A DNA stretch of 64,000 bases from Otis tarda (taxonomy: Eukaryota > Chordata > Aves > Otidiformes > Otididae). The notes under the pieces were generated by a model that made no database searches, was not told the DNA's origin, and saw only the letters and a program-made list of their open reading frames with translations. Of this stretch, positions 37,301 through 44,107 are shown piece after piece. The stretch spans positions 35,867,803 through 35,931,802 of the forward strand of contig CM048591.1 in NCBI GenBank assembly GCA_026413225.1, in the 5' to 3' direction. The translations under genes were made by a program, and so were the position numbers. Position 1 is the first letter of the stretch, and every line of letters begins with the position of its first letter.

Positions 37301-38304
37301 GCTATATCCTAAATATTTTGACCAGTAACAGTTTTGCTTTTGGTAGGCTTGAAGCTGTAGCAACTTCTAGGAGGGTAGGAAAGATGAGGGACGGGAAGAA
37401 TATTTATTCGTTTCATATAATGTATGAAAATCTAATCTAACTAAAGACTTATAATAATATCCATTACCTGTCCTAAAGGGTTTATAGTCAGTTGTTCATG
37501 AACTAGCATATTAGAAAGGTTTCAGTTTCAAACTTGCTCTGAATCTGTTCTGGTGCCTCTGCAAGCATTTTGTGGGAATGGGGAGAAAAGATCTTTGGAA
37601 ATCTCATATTAAAATTCAGAGGATTAGGAGCATATACGGTGGTTTACAGTATAGCTGTACCAGTGAAGTTTCCAAATAAAGGACAAAGACTGTTTTTTTA
37701 AGATACCCCTTACACTACTTACGTGAGGTAAACAGACAAATGCATCTCTGTGCCAGTAAAGCTGGAAATACTGTAGGGCTTTTGCTTATTTTTTTCTGTT
37801 TTGCAAACTGATAAAAGTTAGATTCCAAACTGGTCATAGCTGTGCTTTTAGGTATGGACTTTACTGTAGCTTGGTTCTTTTAGGATTCTCAGATGTTTAC
37901 TAGCAGAGTCATATGTGAAAACTGAAGGCTGCCAAAAGCTGATAGCTTCTAATGAAGTATAGCAGTCCAAATTGTCAAAGAACTGTCATCAGCATGTAAG
38001 TGATACCAGAAACAGCAAAATCCGTAGTAGGCGCAGTGATAAAAAGGATACTGTAACTGTTGAGATTTTTAAGCAAATTGTTTCTGTATGTTTCTTCTCC
38101 ATAGGTGCTCACATGGATCAGCCCTGCTGCAGAGCTCTGTATGACTTTGAACCAGAAAACGAAGGAGAGCTGGGATTTAAAGAGGGTGATGTCATTACCC
38201 TCACTAACCAGATTGATGAAAACTGGTATGAGGGGATGCTTCATGGCCAGTCAGGTTTCTTCCCCATCAATTACGTTGATATTCTAGTGCCATTACCTAA
38301 TTAG
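16257..38304 (+). CDS. SH3GL2: Endophilin-A1, exons 2-9 (spliced; first coding exon outside window)
   Basis: Endophilin-A1 is a cytosolic presynaptic protein. Its N-BAR domain binds and curves membrane, and its SH3 domain recruits dynamin and synaptojanin during synaptic-vesicle endocytosis (family knowledge). Eight exons (16257-16325, 19699-19771, 24621-24764, 27534-27667, 28972-29130, 30572-30675, 35486-35616, 38105-38304) total 1014 nt and join in one frame: 337 residues plus TAG. Counting the 15 residues expected from exon 1, the protein is 352 residues, the usual length. The N-BAR region covers roughly residues 16-247, a proline/basic linker 248-290, and the SH3 domain about 293-350, with ALYDF at 297-301, NWYEG at 326-330 and the FFPINYV strand at 338-344. 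The A1 paralogue is chosen over A2/A3 because of the [11 protein letters not shown] start, the [18 protein letters not shown] stretch and the PKPRMSL linker. No frameshift or stop interrupts it. The promoter and the membrane-inserting H0 helix lie upstream of base 1. Confidence 0.97.
18202..18206. repeat. LTR target-site duplication, left copy (CCATT)
   Basis: CCATT lies immediately before the LTR terminus TGTCACAG and matches 19353-19357. A shared A would also allow a 6-bp reading. Confidence 0.75.
18392..18397 (-). terminator. Predicted LTR polyadenylation signal (minus strand AATAAA)
   Basis: TTTATT on the + strand reads AATAAA in the LTR orientation. The related LTR has the same motif at 40140-40145, at a similar distance from its end. 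Confidence 0.55.
18610..18880. repeat. Degenerate GC-rich tandem repeat inside the LTR
   Basis: Units related to CCAGCGTGGG followed by TCCACGGGCTGCAGG recur imperfectly at roughly 18630, 18700, 18760, 18810, 18845 and 18856. They give a GC-rich block unlike the AT-rich intron around it. The array probably belongs to the U3/R part of the LTR. Confidence 0.7.
19171..19181 (-). promoter_or_regulatory. Predicted LTR TATA-like box
   Basis: On the minus strand this reads ATATATTTAAGA, followed by a purine-rich stretch. The related LTR has a similar TTAAGA box at 40511-40520. An antisense LTR promoter within SH3GL2 is possible. Activity cannot be judged from sequence. Confidence 0.45.
19353..19357. 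repeat. LTR target-site duplication, right copy (CCATT)
   Basis: Follows the LTR terminus AGAACA and matches 18202-18206. Confidence 0.75.
19699..19771 (+). CDS. SH3GL2: SH3GL2 exon 3 (residues 39-62 plus first base of 63)
   Basis: The exon has 73 nt, an acceptor CCTTTAG and a donor GTAATG. It encodes [13 protein letters not shown] followed by [11 protein letters not shown] and ends in phase 1. This is BAR helix 1 leading to the tip. The solo LTR at 18207-19352 ends only about 350 bp before this acceptor. Confidence 0.96.
19772..24620 (+). other. SH3GL2: SH3GL2 intron 3
   Basis: A 4849-bp GT-AG intron, the largest of those complete in the window. It contains the purine-rich simple repeat at 22173-22241 and otherwise AT-rich single-copy-looking sequence. 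No RNA gene or transposon was recognised. Confidence 0.9.
22173..22241. repeat. Purine-rich simple repeat (GGGAAGGGCA-type)n
   Basis: About 69 bp of AAGGG/GGCAGGGAAG units, almost all purine on the + strand with an occasional C. It has homopurine-homopyrimidine character and is likely polymorphic. Confidence 0.85.
24621..24764 (+). CDS. SH3GL2: SH3GL2 exon 4 (residues 63-110)
   Basis: The exon has 144 nt, an acceptor GCTTCAG and a donor GTAACT, with phase 1 at both ends. It encodes the endophilin-specific helix-1 insert ([12 protein letters not shown], then [10 protein letters not shown]), which inserts into or lies on membrane in the family, followed by [13 protein letters not shown]. Confidence 0.96.
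24765..27533 (+). other. SH3GL2: SH3GL2 intron 4
   Basis: A 2769-bp GT-AG intron holding the minus-strand CR1 copy 25333-26284. Nothing else was recognised. Confidence 0.9.
25333..26284 (-). mobile_element. CR1 LINE fragment, minus strand
   Basis: It begins with the reversed tail (ATCATAGAATCAT) and contains, on the minus strand, [15 protein letters not shown] (a decayed FADDTKL region), [27 protein letters not shown], then [19 protein letters not shown] and [21 protein letters not shown]. There is a frame change between the two halves near 25920-25974, and the copy is 5'-truncated just inside the RT domain. Confidence 0.93.
27534..27667 (+). CDS. SH3GL2: SH3GL2 exon 5 (residues 111-155)
   Basis: The exon has 134 nt, an acceptor ATTTCAG and a donor GTATTG. 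It enters in phase 1 and leaves in phase 0. It encodes [17 protein letters not shown], then the conserved [19 protein letters not shown], part of BAR helix 2. Confidence 0.96.
27668..28971 (+). other. SH3GL2: SH3GL2 intron 5
   Basis: A 1304-bp GT-AG intron. I see no repeat or gene in it. Confidence 0.9.
28972..29130 (+). CDS. SH3GL2: SH3GL2 exon 6 (residues 156-208)
   Basis: The exon has 159 nt and 53 codons, phase 0 on both sides, with an acceptor of nine Ts then AG and a less usual but acceptable donor GTGAGA. It encodes [19 protein letters not shown], the basic concave membrane-binding surface of the BAR domain, then [20 protein letters not shown]. The Met in KKMEG replaces a Leu that I recall in the mammalian protein, a conservative change. 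Confidence 0.97.
29131..30571 (+). other. SH3GL2: SH3GL2 intron 6
   Basis: A 1441-bp intron with donor GTGAGA. I see no repeat or gene in it. Confidence 0.9.
30572..30675 (+). CDS. SH3GL2: SH3GL2 exon 7 (residues 209-242 plus two bases of 243)
   Basis: The exon has 104 nt, an acceptor ATCCTCAG and a donor GTAATG, entering in phase 0 and leaving in phase 2. It encodes [20 protein letters not shown] and [11 protein letters not shown], the C-terminal end of BAR helix 3. Confidence 0.96.
30676..35485 (+). other. SH3GL2: SH3GL2 intron 7
   Basis: A 4810-bp GT-AG intron. Its middle is the 1.8-kb minus-strand CR1 copy (32155 to about 33990). The rest is AT-rich and unremarkable. Confidence 0.9.
32155..33990 (-). 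mobile_element. CR1 LINE, longest copy in the window, minus strand
   Basis: About 1.8 kb. From the 5' side of the element (high coordinates) one sees the RT-proximal segment [14 protein letters not shown], then [15 protein letters not shown], then the RT finger motif NYRPVSLSS at about 33570. [22 protein letters not shown] and a decayed catalytic box (KSDDNTKL) follow, then [41 protein letters not shown], and the 3' tail at 32155-32180. Several frame changes break it into pieces. It retains most of the RT domain but no endonuclease. Confidence 0.92.
35486..35616 (+). CDS. SH3GL2: SH3GL2 exon 8, linker (residues 243-286)
   Basis: The exon has 131 nt, an acceptor TTGGCAG and a donor GTAATG, entering in phase 2 and leaving in phase 1. 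It encodes the flexible linker between the BAR and SH3 domains, with [17 protein letters not shown] then a Gly/Thr/His/Ser-rich segment ending TPKPS. It appears to be the least conserved part of the protein. Confidence 0.95.
35617..38104 (+). other. SH3GL2: SH3GL2 intron 8
   Basis: A 2488-bp GT-AG intron. It contains no recognised repeat or gene. The ORF at 37123-37440 shows no domain. Confidence 0.9.
38105..38304 (+). CDS. SH3GL2: SH3GL2 exon 9, SH3 domain and stop (residues 287-352)
   Basis: This last coding exon has an acceptor TCTCCATAG, 200 nt of coding and a TAG at 38302-38304. It carries the entire SH3 domain: [15 protein letters not shown] at the start, the acidic RT loop [13 protein letters not shown] with the ligand-binding Trp, and FFPINYV with the binding Pro and Tyr. 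The open frame extends back to 37972, but the bases before 38105 read as intron. Confidence 0.98.
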
Positions 38305-39225
38305 GATGGCTGATCCACCACCTCTGACCCAGATAGTTGTGTCAGTACCACTGCTTTCAAAGTGCTGCTTCTTACACCTTACAAGTGCAAACTGCAGTGG
38401 TTAGAGTCATCGATTCCCACTGAGCATCTTTGGTTTACGTGTTGTCATACTATGTGGTGGTGATGCGTGGTATCTTCTGAGGCAGCACAGTGTGGGTTAG
38501 TTTATTGGCCTGGTGGTAACCAGAGCCATTACTGAGATGAAGCTGGGAAGATGATGGCAAGCAAAGCACGTAACTCATAGTGAAGTAGCAGGAATGGAAG
38601 GTGGTATTGGGAAGATAATGCCTATTACCACTGTATTACTTTTCAGTCTTAGTTCTCTGTAAAAAGAGGGAAAAGTTCTTGCCATTCCATCTTTCCCTTC
38701 CTAATGATACAATTCACACAGGTCTAATATTGACTAACCAGAACGGTATCCTCCAACCAAACTGGCTTGCTGTTCTCATAGAGACAGTGTAAATGTAGAC
38801 CATCTGGTTTCTCAGAATGTGAACCACTGTACTGTCTGCCCTGCTGCTCTCTGCTCAGTTTTATATTCTTAATTATTGTTAAAAGGCCTATTTCCATCCA
38901 GAGGTAAACTGTAAACCATAAAATGGGGATTCCTGTAGTAAAAACCTTGGACCACAAACCACCTGAATTTGCCCTTCAGGTACTTTCAGCATGCTCACCA
39001 AAATGCCAGTAAGAGGGCAAGATGGGGAATAAAACTGGCATTTGTTAACTGTTTCTTGTCATGTCTTGGCACAAAATCATGCTGCTTATGCACTAGATAT
39101 CCTTTGTAAAATCATTCACTGAGGAATACAATAACCAACCAAACATAACCCTCACTTCATTTGTTTCTATCTCCCATGTGTTCTTTGAACATCATTTATG
39201 CTTATTCTGCCCTCAATGAGGACTC

Positions 39226-39231
39226 AATAAA
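39226..39231 (+). terminator. Proximal polyadenylation signal AATAAA
   Basis: Canonical AATAAA 922 nt after the SH3GL2 stop, followed within 20 nt by a T/GT-rich stretch (TTGTTATCTTTTTGTGTTG). It could give a shorter 3' UTR. Confidence 0.6.
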
Positions 39232-39566
39232 ACTTGTTATCTTTTTGTGTTGAGCAGTTAAAGACATGTGGCCGTATATGCAAAAACATTTCACATTTCC
39301 CATATGTTTAGTTGGTTCTCTTGTGTTCCTTCCTGCACTTTGTGTGTACAGTGCTGTGCCTAGCTTCTTGGCATTCTTTTGGTAACAGTTGCAGAAGTTC
39401 TGTTAGTTTAGTTATTCAGAGTTCTATTTATCTAAATTGTACAGACTCCTTCAGAGGTTTAATGTGCTGCTTCGAATGTGCCACTTCAGTACTGGACGAT
39501 GTGAAATTAAGACAATTCCCTACTGCTTAATGTATAAACTATATCATGGAAAGTATTGACATTTCA

Positions 39567-39572
39567 AATAAA
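39567..39572 (+). terminator. Distal polyadenylation signal AATAAA
   Basis: Canonical AATAAA followed about 20 nt later by a GT-rich element (ATGTGGTGG). No further gene-like sequence follows, and the antisense LTR begins at 39976. This is the best candidate for the main end of the SH3GL2 transcript. Confidence 0.7.
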
Positions 39573-39590
39573 TGCTGAGAGAATAACTAG

Positions 39591-39975
39591 AACAATGTGG
39601 TGGATTATTACTTTGTTCCTTTCAAATTTGTTGTGCTATCTTCAGCTAACAATTTCTTTTTTTTCAGAAAGCATATTCCTCATTTCCAGCAAATGTGAAA
39701 AATACATTTTTTGACATTGTCATATTGCTTCAGTCAATTAAAACTCATACAGATTATCGCCTTCATAAACAGGATAAACTGAACACTGAGCACATTAAAT
39801 TAATGTCATGATGACCAGCATGCAATCTTGTGGATACAGGTTGGTTCTCATTAAAGAGTGCTAGTGTTCACTAGCCCCTAGTAAACTTTAAAGATATGGT
39901 AGCTTATAACTTATTTTTTCTTTCATATGGCGTGGCATTTTTTTTTTTATTTTATGTTCTTTGTTGTACACATAC
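39591..39975. other. Short intergenic spacer
   Basis: AT-rich sequence between the end of SH3GL2 and the LTR. Nothing was recognised. Confidence 0.6.
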
Positions 39976-40139
39976 TGTGGTGACTTAACCTTGGCAAAGC
40001 GCAAGACACCCTCCCAGCTGCTCACTTGCTGTCCGTCCTCAGTGGGAGGATAAGGAAGCTGGTGGGTTGAGATAAAGACAGGGAGATTGCTTACTGGTCA
40101 CTGTCACAAGCAAAACAGACTTGACTTGGAAAAAACTAA

Positions 40140-40145
40140 TTTATT
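40140..40145 (-). terminator. Predicted LTR polyadenylation signal (minus strand)
   Basis: TTTATT on the + strand equals AATAAA on the minus strand, about 165 bp from the LTR end, matching the layout of the other LTR. Confidence 0.45.
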
Positions 40146-40510
40146 ACCAATTAAAGTAGATTTATGTAGTGAGAAACCAAAAAGACAAACATTGAAACAG
40201 CACCTTTCCTGCCCCGTTTCTGAAGCTCAAATTCACTCCTTCACTCCTGACTCTTCCCCACCAGCAGCTCTGGGGAATGTGGAATGGGAGGTTTATGGTC
40301 AGTACATAACAGCTCCTCTTGGCTGCTCCTTCCTCCGCACAGTTTCCCCTTGCTCCAGCGGTGGGTCCCTGCACAGGCCACGGTGTGAATATCTGCTAGT
40401 GTGTCATGGACCGCCTCCTCATCATCTTTCTTTGACCTTGGTGTTCCCTCTGCTGTTTCTCACTCTTAGTTTTCCCCTTCTCCTCTCTCTGCCCAGTATG
40501 TTTTGCTCTT

Positions 40511-40520
40511 TCTTAAGTAT
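40511..40520 (-). promoter_or_regulatory. Predicted LTR TATA-like box
   Basis: On the minus strand this reads ATACTTAAGA, in the place equivalent to 19171-19181 of the other LTR. Confidence 0.35.
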
Positions 40521-40685
40521 GTTTTCTCTCAGGTGCCGCCATCTTGCCTGAGGGGCTCAGCCGTGCCCTGTGGTGGGTTTGATGGAGCTGGTTGGAACCG
40601 GCTGTCCCTGGCATGAGGCAGCTCCAGCCTCTCACAGAGGCTGCCCTGCAGCCCCCTGCTGCCAGCGCCCTGTCACATAACCACA

Positions 40686-42984
40686 GGGACCTATCTAAGG
40701 GATGTCCATACACACACACATAGACAGAGACTCCGACAGAGTGGAACAAGACAGAGTCTTACAGAGATGGAGCCTCATACACAACTCCTATTACTTTTTA
40801 TTTACAATTGTGGCCTAAATGCTAGGACTAGCCGCTAAGTAAATTTCTTTCAGTGACTGGAAGCAACCCAGTGGCCCTGAAACTTTTAACAGATGCATTA
40901 ATGGTGACATACTACAGTTAAGAATGATGTTATAGTTAATTAGCTATGTTTGTTATCAAGGCCTAGCAGTCCCAGGTAATGTCGCTGGATCTGAGAGACA
41001 CGTTTCTGGCTGTGGGACACTCCTGTTTTATCAGATAATTATTTTGTAGTGTTTGTGGAGGCTGTGCAAACGTAGGGCAGCTATCTTAGACAGGGCCTGT
41101 TTTTTAACATGTAGGGAAATGTGTCTTTCAACAAATGGGGCCAGAACGAATGCACAGAATAGTCAAAAAATCTGTTACATGCCATCACTTGATGACATGG
41201 GCCTGATCTTGACATGTTACACAATTCTTGGCAGTTCTATATTTCTCTGTTCTCTGTCTTGTAATCCTTGAAGAATGCTTTATTCCTTAGGTGGTAAGAT
41301 CAAAGTCTGACTTGGCCAAGACAGAGATTACCAGGGCTGACAAAAGTTTGCATCTAAAGCTTCAGCGCTAGAATGAAGGGTGTGATGTGTGATCAGGGAC
41401 TGGAAGAAAGCAGTTGGCTGTTTGCTTTTACACCTCGGGTAGTTCAAAGTTTTGCCTACGGAGCCCTGTGACTCTATTTTCTTCTGGAAGCACATAAGAC
41501 ATGTTGTTGATGGAGACAACATCCTTTTTTTCACTGTCAGACTTACAACTTCTGCCATCCTGCTTCCTAAAGTGTATGTTTTCAGAAACATTTCAAAAAT
41601 GTGGCATGGGTTCCTAATTACCAAACTCTGCTGTAGAGCTGCTGGTCTTCTCAGAGGAAATTAGGAAGTCTTCCAGCACAGAGCTATCAGCTGCCAAATA
41701 GAACTAAATGTTTTTGGGGTCGATTTTTTGTTTGTTTGTTTGTTTTCTGTTGAACTGTAAGGTTTCATGAAGCTTTTACCTTCTTAGACCTTCTCATTTA
41801 TTGCAAAGTTAACTTTGTGAAAAATACAGCAAAAAAAAAAAAGCCCAACAGTTCCCTGAACAGTTCTTTATTTAAATAAAGAAGTGATTGAACCAAATGA
41901 GAGTAGTTTTTTTTTCCTCTTTTAAAATATCCCCTTCCCTCCAGAAAGTAAGAAAGAACATGGTAGTCACCCTCAGAATTTTGTATTTGAATCTTGACTT
42001 AGTGGTCATACAGACAACTCTCCCTTTACAGATAATCATACTGTTTTTCCCACATGAGCTACATGGGCAAGACTAGAAAACTGCTATGAGGACTTCCTTC
42101 CTGCTTTCATGTTTTTAGGTCTTTCAAATCTTTATGGCTACTGCTACACTGAGCAATAGTTCTGCTCCAGGATGTGTCCTAGGCTTGTCGTATCTACAGG
42201 CTGAGGAAACTCGTTAGACTCATGAAAACAAGGAACAGGATACGTATAGGCCGATATGCAGATGGGTCTTCTTCCAAGCGTAGGAGTAGGCTGAATTTGG
42301 GATGGGCAAATGAAGCAATGAATTAGGGCACATTCCCAGCTAACACCAAGTGCATTCTGTAGAAACAAACTTGATCTTAATTTTCTGTAAAGCACCAGTA
42401 AGTTGTCATAGACTTAAGCTCAGAATTTCTGTAATTCTCTGTAATTGTTATTTTATTATTTCTAAACTCTAAGCACTCTGGTAGTTCAAACACAGACTTG
42501 GAATTTCCAGAAGGCTTTGCTGTCTTTCTTTACCATTTGGCCTAAAATGTTGCAGGAGATGGCAACAGCTTTGTGATATATTCTTGCTGTGCACTGTAAA
42601 GTACAGATAAATTCTAAGCTATTTACCTTTAATAGTATCTCCTTGGACATAAAGCACAGGAGAGCAGGTCAAAAAAGCAGCAGCTTCTGCCATGCCTTCC
42701 TAGAGCTGCTAGCTGTGGAAAGCCCTGGCAGCTCTGGGATCAAGAGTTATTTTACTAGATTTTTCTAATGATTCCCATAGTCACTCTATCCTCCCACACC
42801 AGAGTGGCAAGAGGTTCACTGAGGTAATGAAGAACTGGTAAAGACAGAAGGCATGGCTCCAAATGGGCCAGGGGGCCCTCCAGGCCTTGAGGGTCTGCAC
42901 AACCCTGGACTATGGGCATGCTTGGCATCCCACAGCTACTTTCCTATAGCTGTGAGATGTCTGTAGAAGAACAATTTCTTCTTC
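40686..42984. other. Intergenic, no gene seen
   Basis: AT-rich sequence with a short CA run (about 40709-40720) and a TTTG run near 41728-41745. Short ORFs at 40513-40749 (overlapping the LTR), 41053-41271 and 41328-41664 have no recognisable similarity. Confidence 0.6.
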
Positions 42985-43105
42985 CTGAGGCTCTGAGCAA
43001 CCTGATCTAGTCAGGGATGTCCCTGCTTCTTGCAGGGGGGTTGGACTAGATGACCTTTGAAGGTCCCTTCCAACTCTAACCATTCTATGATTCTATGATT
43101 CCTGC
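42985..43105 (+). mobile_element. CR1 3'-end fragment, plus strand
   Basis: About 120 bp: GCAACCTGATCTAGTC, GGGGGGTTGGACTAGATGAC, TTCCAACTCTAACC, then two ATTCTATG octamers. It is almost identical to the 3' end of the copy at 9787-10462, so the two belong to the same CR1 subfamily. Confidence 0.92.
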
Positions 43106-43334
43106 TACAGTGCTCCACAGGCTCTCTCACAAGACCAGGTTCCATGGGCTGCAAGAGAGACCCCTCATAGGTTTGTGTTAGTTGTACTCTAGGTACCATG
43201 CTGCTGCCTCACAAAGACCACGTGTTTTCGTTTGAAACCATGTACCCATCTAATGCCTACACTCAAATTCAATGTAACATATTAACTTTCTCTTCTCACT
43301 TACAGACCTATATTGTGATATGTAACCTTCACTT

Positions 43335-43790
43335 TGTCTAAAATTTCTCCTCAGGGGTAGGACTTGGTATTTCCCTTTGCTCATGAAGTTCCTGTCAGTC
43401 CCCTTCTCCAGCCCATCCAAGTCCCTCTGAATGCCAGCACAACCCTCTCTGTTTTGTATCATCTGCAAAGTTATGGAGGGTGTACTCTGCCTTATCATCC
43501 AGAGCACTAATCATAGAATCATGGTCTCTCAGCCTCTCTTCATATGAGAGATGTTCCATCTTCATGGCCCTCCTGTGGACCCACTTTAATGAAGATGTTG
43601 AACAAGTTTGGACCCAATATTGATGGCTAGTGTACACATGGCTGGCCTCCAGCTGGTCATTATGACACTGATCACAACCCTCTGGGCCCAGTCATTCAAT
43701 CAGTTTTCGGTCTACCTCACTGTCCACTGATAACACATACTTTATCAGTTTGTCTATTAGGATGATATACCATGGAGAATGCTGTACCAC
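43335..43790 (-). mobile_element. Composite, decayed CR1 fragment, minus strand
   Basis: The minus strand contains a RT-domain piece around the catalytic box (LDDKAEYTLHNFADDTKQ near 43470-43505) and the following RDLDGLEKG. Toward higher coordinates NIFI/GPNL-like and decayed further RT sequence runs to about 43790. An unrelated short CR1 piece (43507-43590) splits it. Strong decay makes the outer boundary approximate. Confidence 0.75.
43507..43590 (-). mobile_element. Short CR1 piece nested in an older CR1
   Basis: A reversed tail (TAATCATAGAATCAT) is joined directly to a segment reading HRRAMKMEHLSYEERLRD on the minus strand, skipping the several hundred bases that normally separate them. 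It sits inside the RT region of the older copy. CACTAAT and CACTTTAAT flank the two sides and may be a worn target duplication. Confidence 0.65.
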
Positions 43791-43964
43791 AGGACTCTCA
43801 AAATAATAGCATATATATTTCTGTAGCACTTGCCTATATATAGAGCTTTAGGAGACCACAGTCTTCTAAAACATTTGGATTCTTAAATAACGGGTAGATT
43901 CTTAAATACTGAATACTTTAAGTCTGATATCTATTTTCATGTTGGTGAAACAAATTTTCATAGA

Positions 43965-44107
43965 ACCAAAGAAAAAATATAAATTTAGAGAGTCATCTGT
44001 GGAGTCTAGCCCAACTTCCTGCTCAGAGAAGGTATGCTTAGATCATGCTGCTCAGGGCCATGTCCAGCTAAGCCTTGAACATATCCAAGATGGAGCTGCA
44101 GATTCTT
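43965..44107 (-). mobile_element. Old CR1 3'-end fragment, minus strand
   Basis: Pieces resembling GTCTAGCCCAACTTCCTGCT, ATCATGCTGCTCAGGGCC and GTCCAGCTAAGCCTTGAA match the reversed CR1 3' region but with many differences. A T-rich run (44109-44133) follows. Confidence 0.7.

Larger units (their letters stand above)
38305..39590 (+). other. SH3GL2: SH3GL2 3' untranslated region
   Basis: About 1.29 kb from the stop to the predicted cleavage site. No ORF in it looks coding and no repeat was recognised. The end is placed just after the distal AATAAA (39567-39572) and before a GT-rich stretch near 39594, a usual cleavage arrangement. A shorter form ending near 39250 is possible. Confidence 0.75.
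39976..40685 (-). mobile_element. Related retroviral LTR downstream of SH3GL2
   Basis: The left terminus TGTGGTGACTTAACC aligns with the start of the LTR at 18207. CAAAACAGACTTGACTTG (near 40112), TTTATGGTCAGT (near 40291) and the right-hand CACAGAGGCTGCC...GCAGCCCCC order also match. The right end is placed at CCACA (40681-40685), so the minus strand begins TGTGG. No convincing target duplication was found: CATAC precedes the left end and occurs again at 40707, but an end there would not be CA. It is shorter and more decayed than the first copy and lacks its GC-rich repeat block. No internal viral genes adjoin it. Confidence 0.7.

Noticed and set aside
16257-38304. Assignment to SH3GL1 or SH3GL3
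   Set aside because: The exon 2, exon 4 and linker residues follow the A1 paralogue; the A3 linker and helix-1 sequences, as I know them, differ at many positions.
18207-40685. The two LTRs as ends of one 22-kb provirus
   Set aside because: They differ in length and sequence, the first has its own target duplication, and host exons lie between them.
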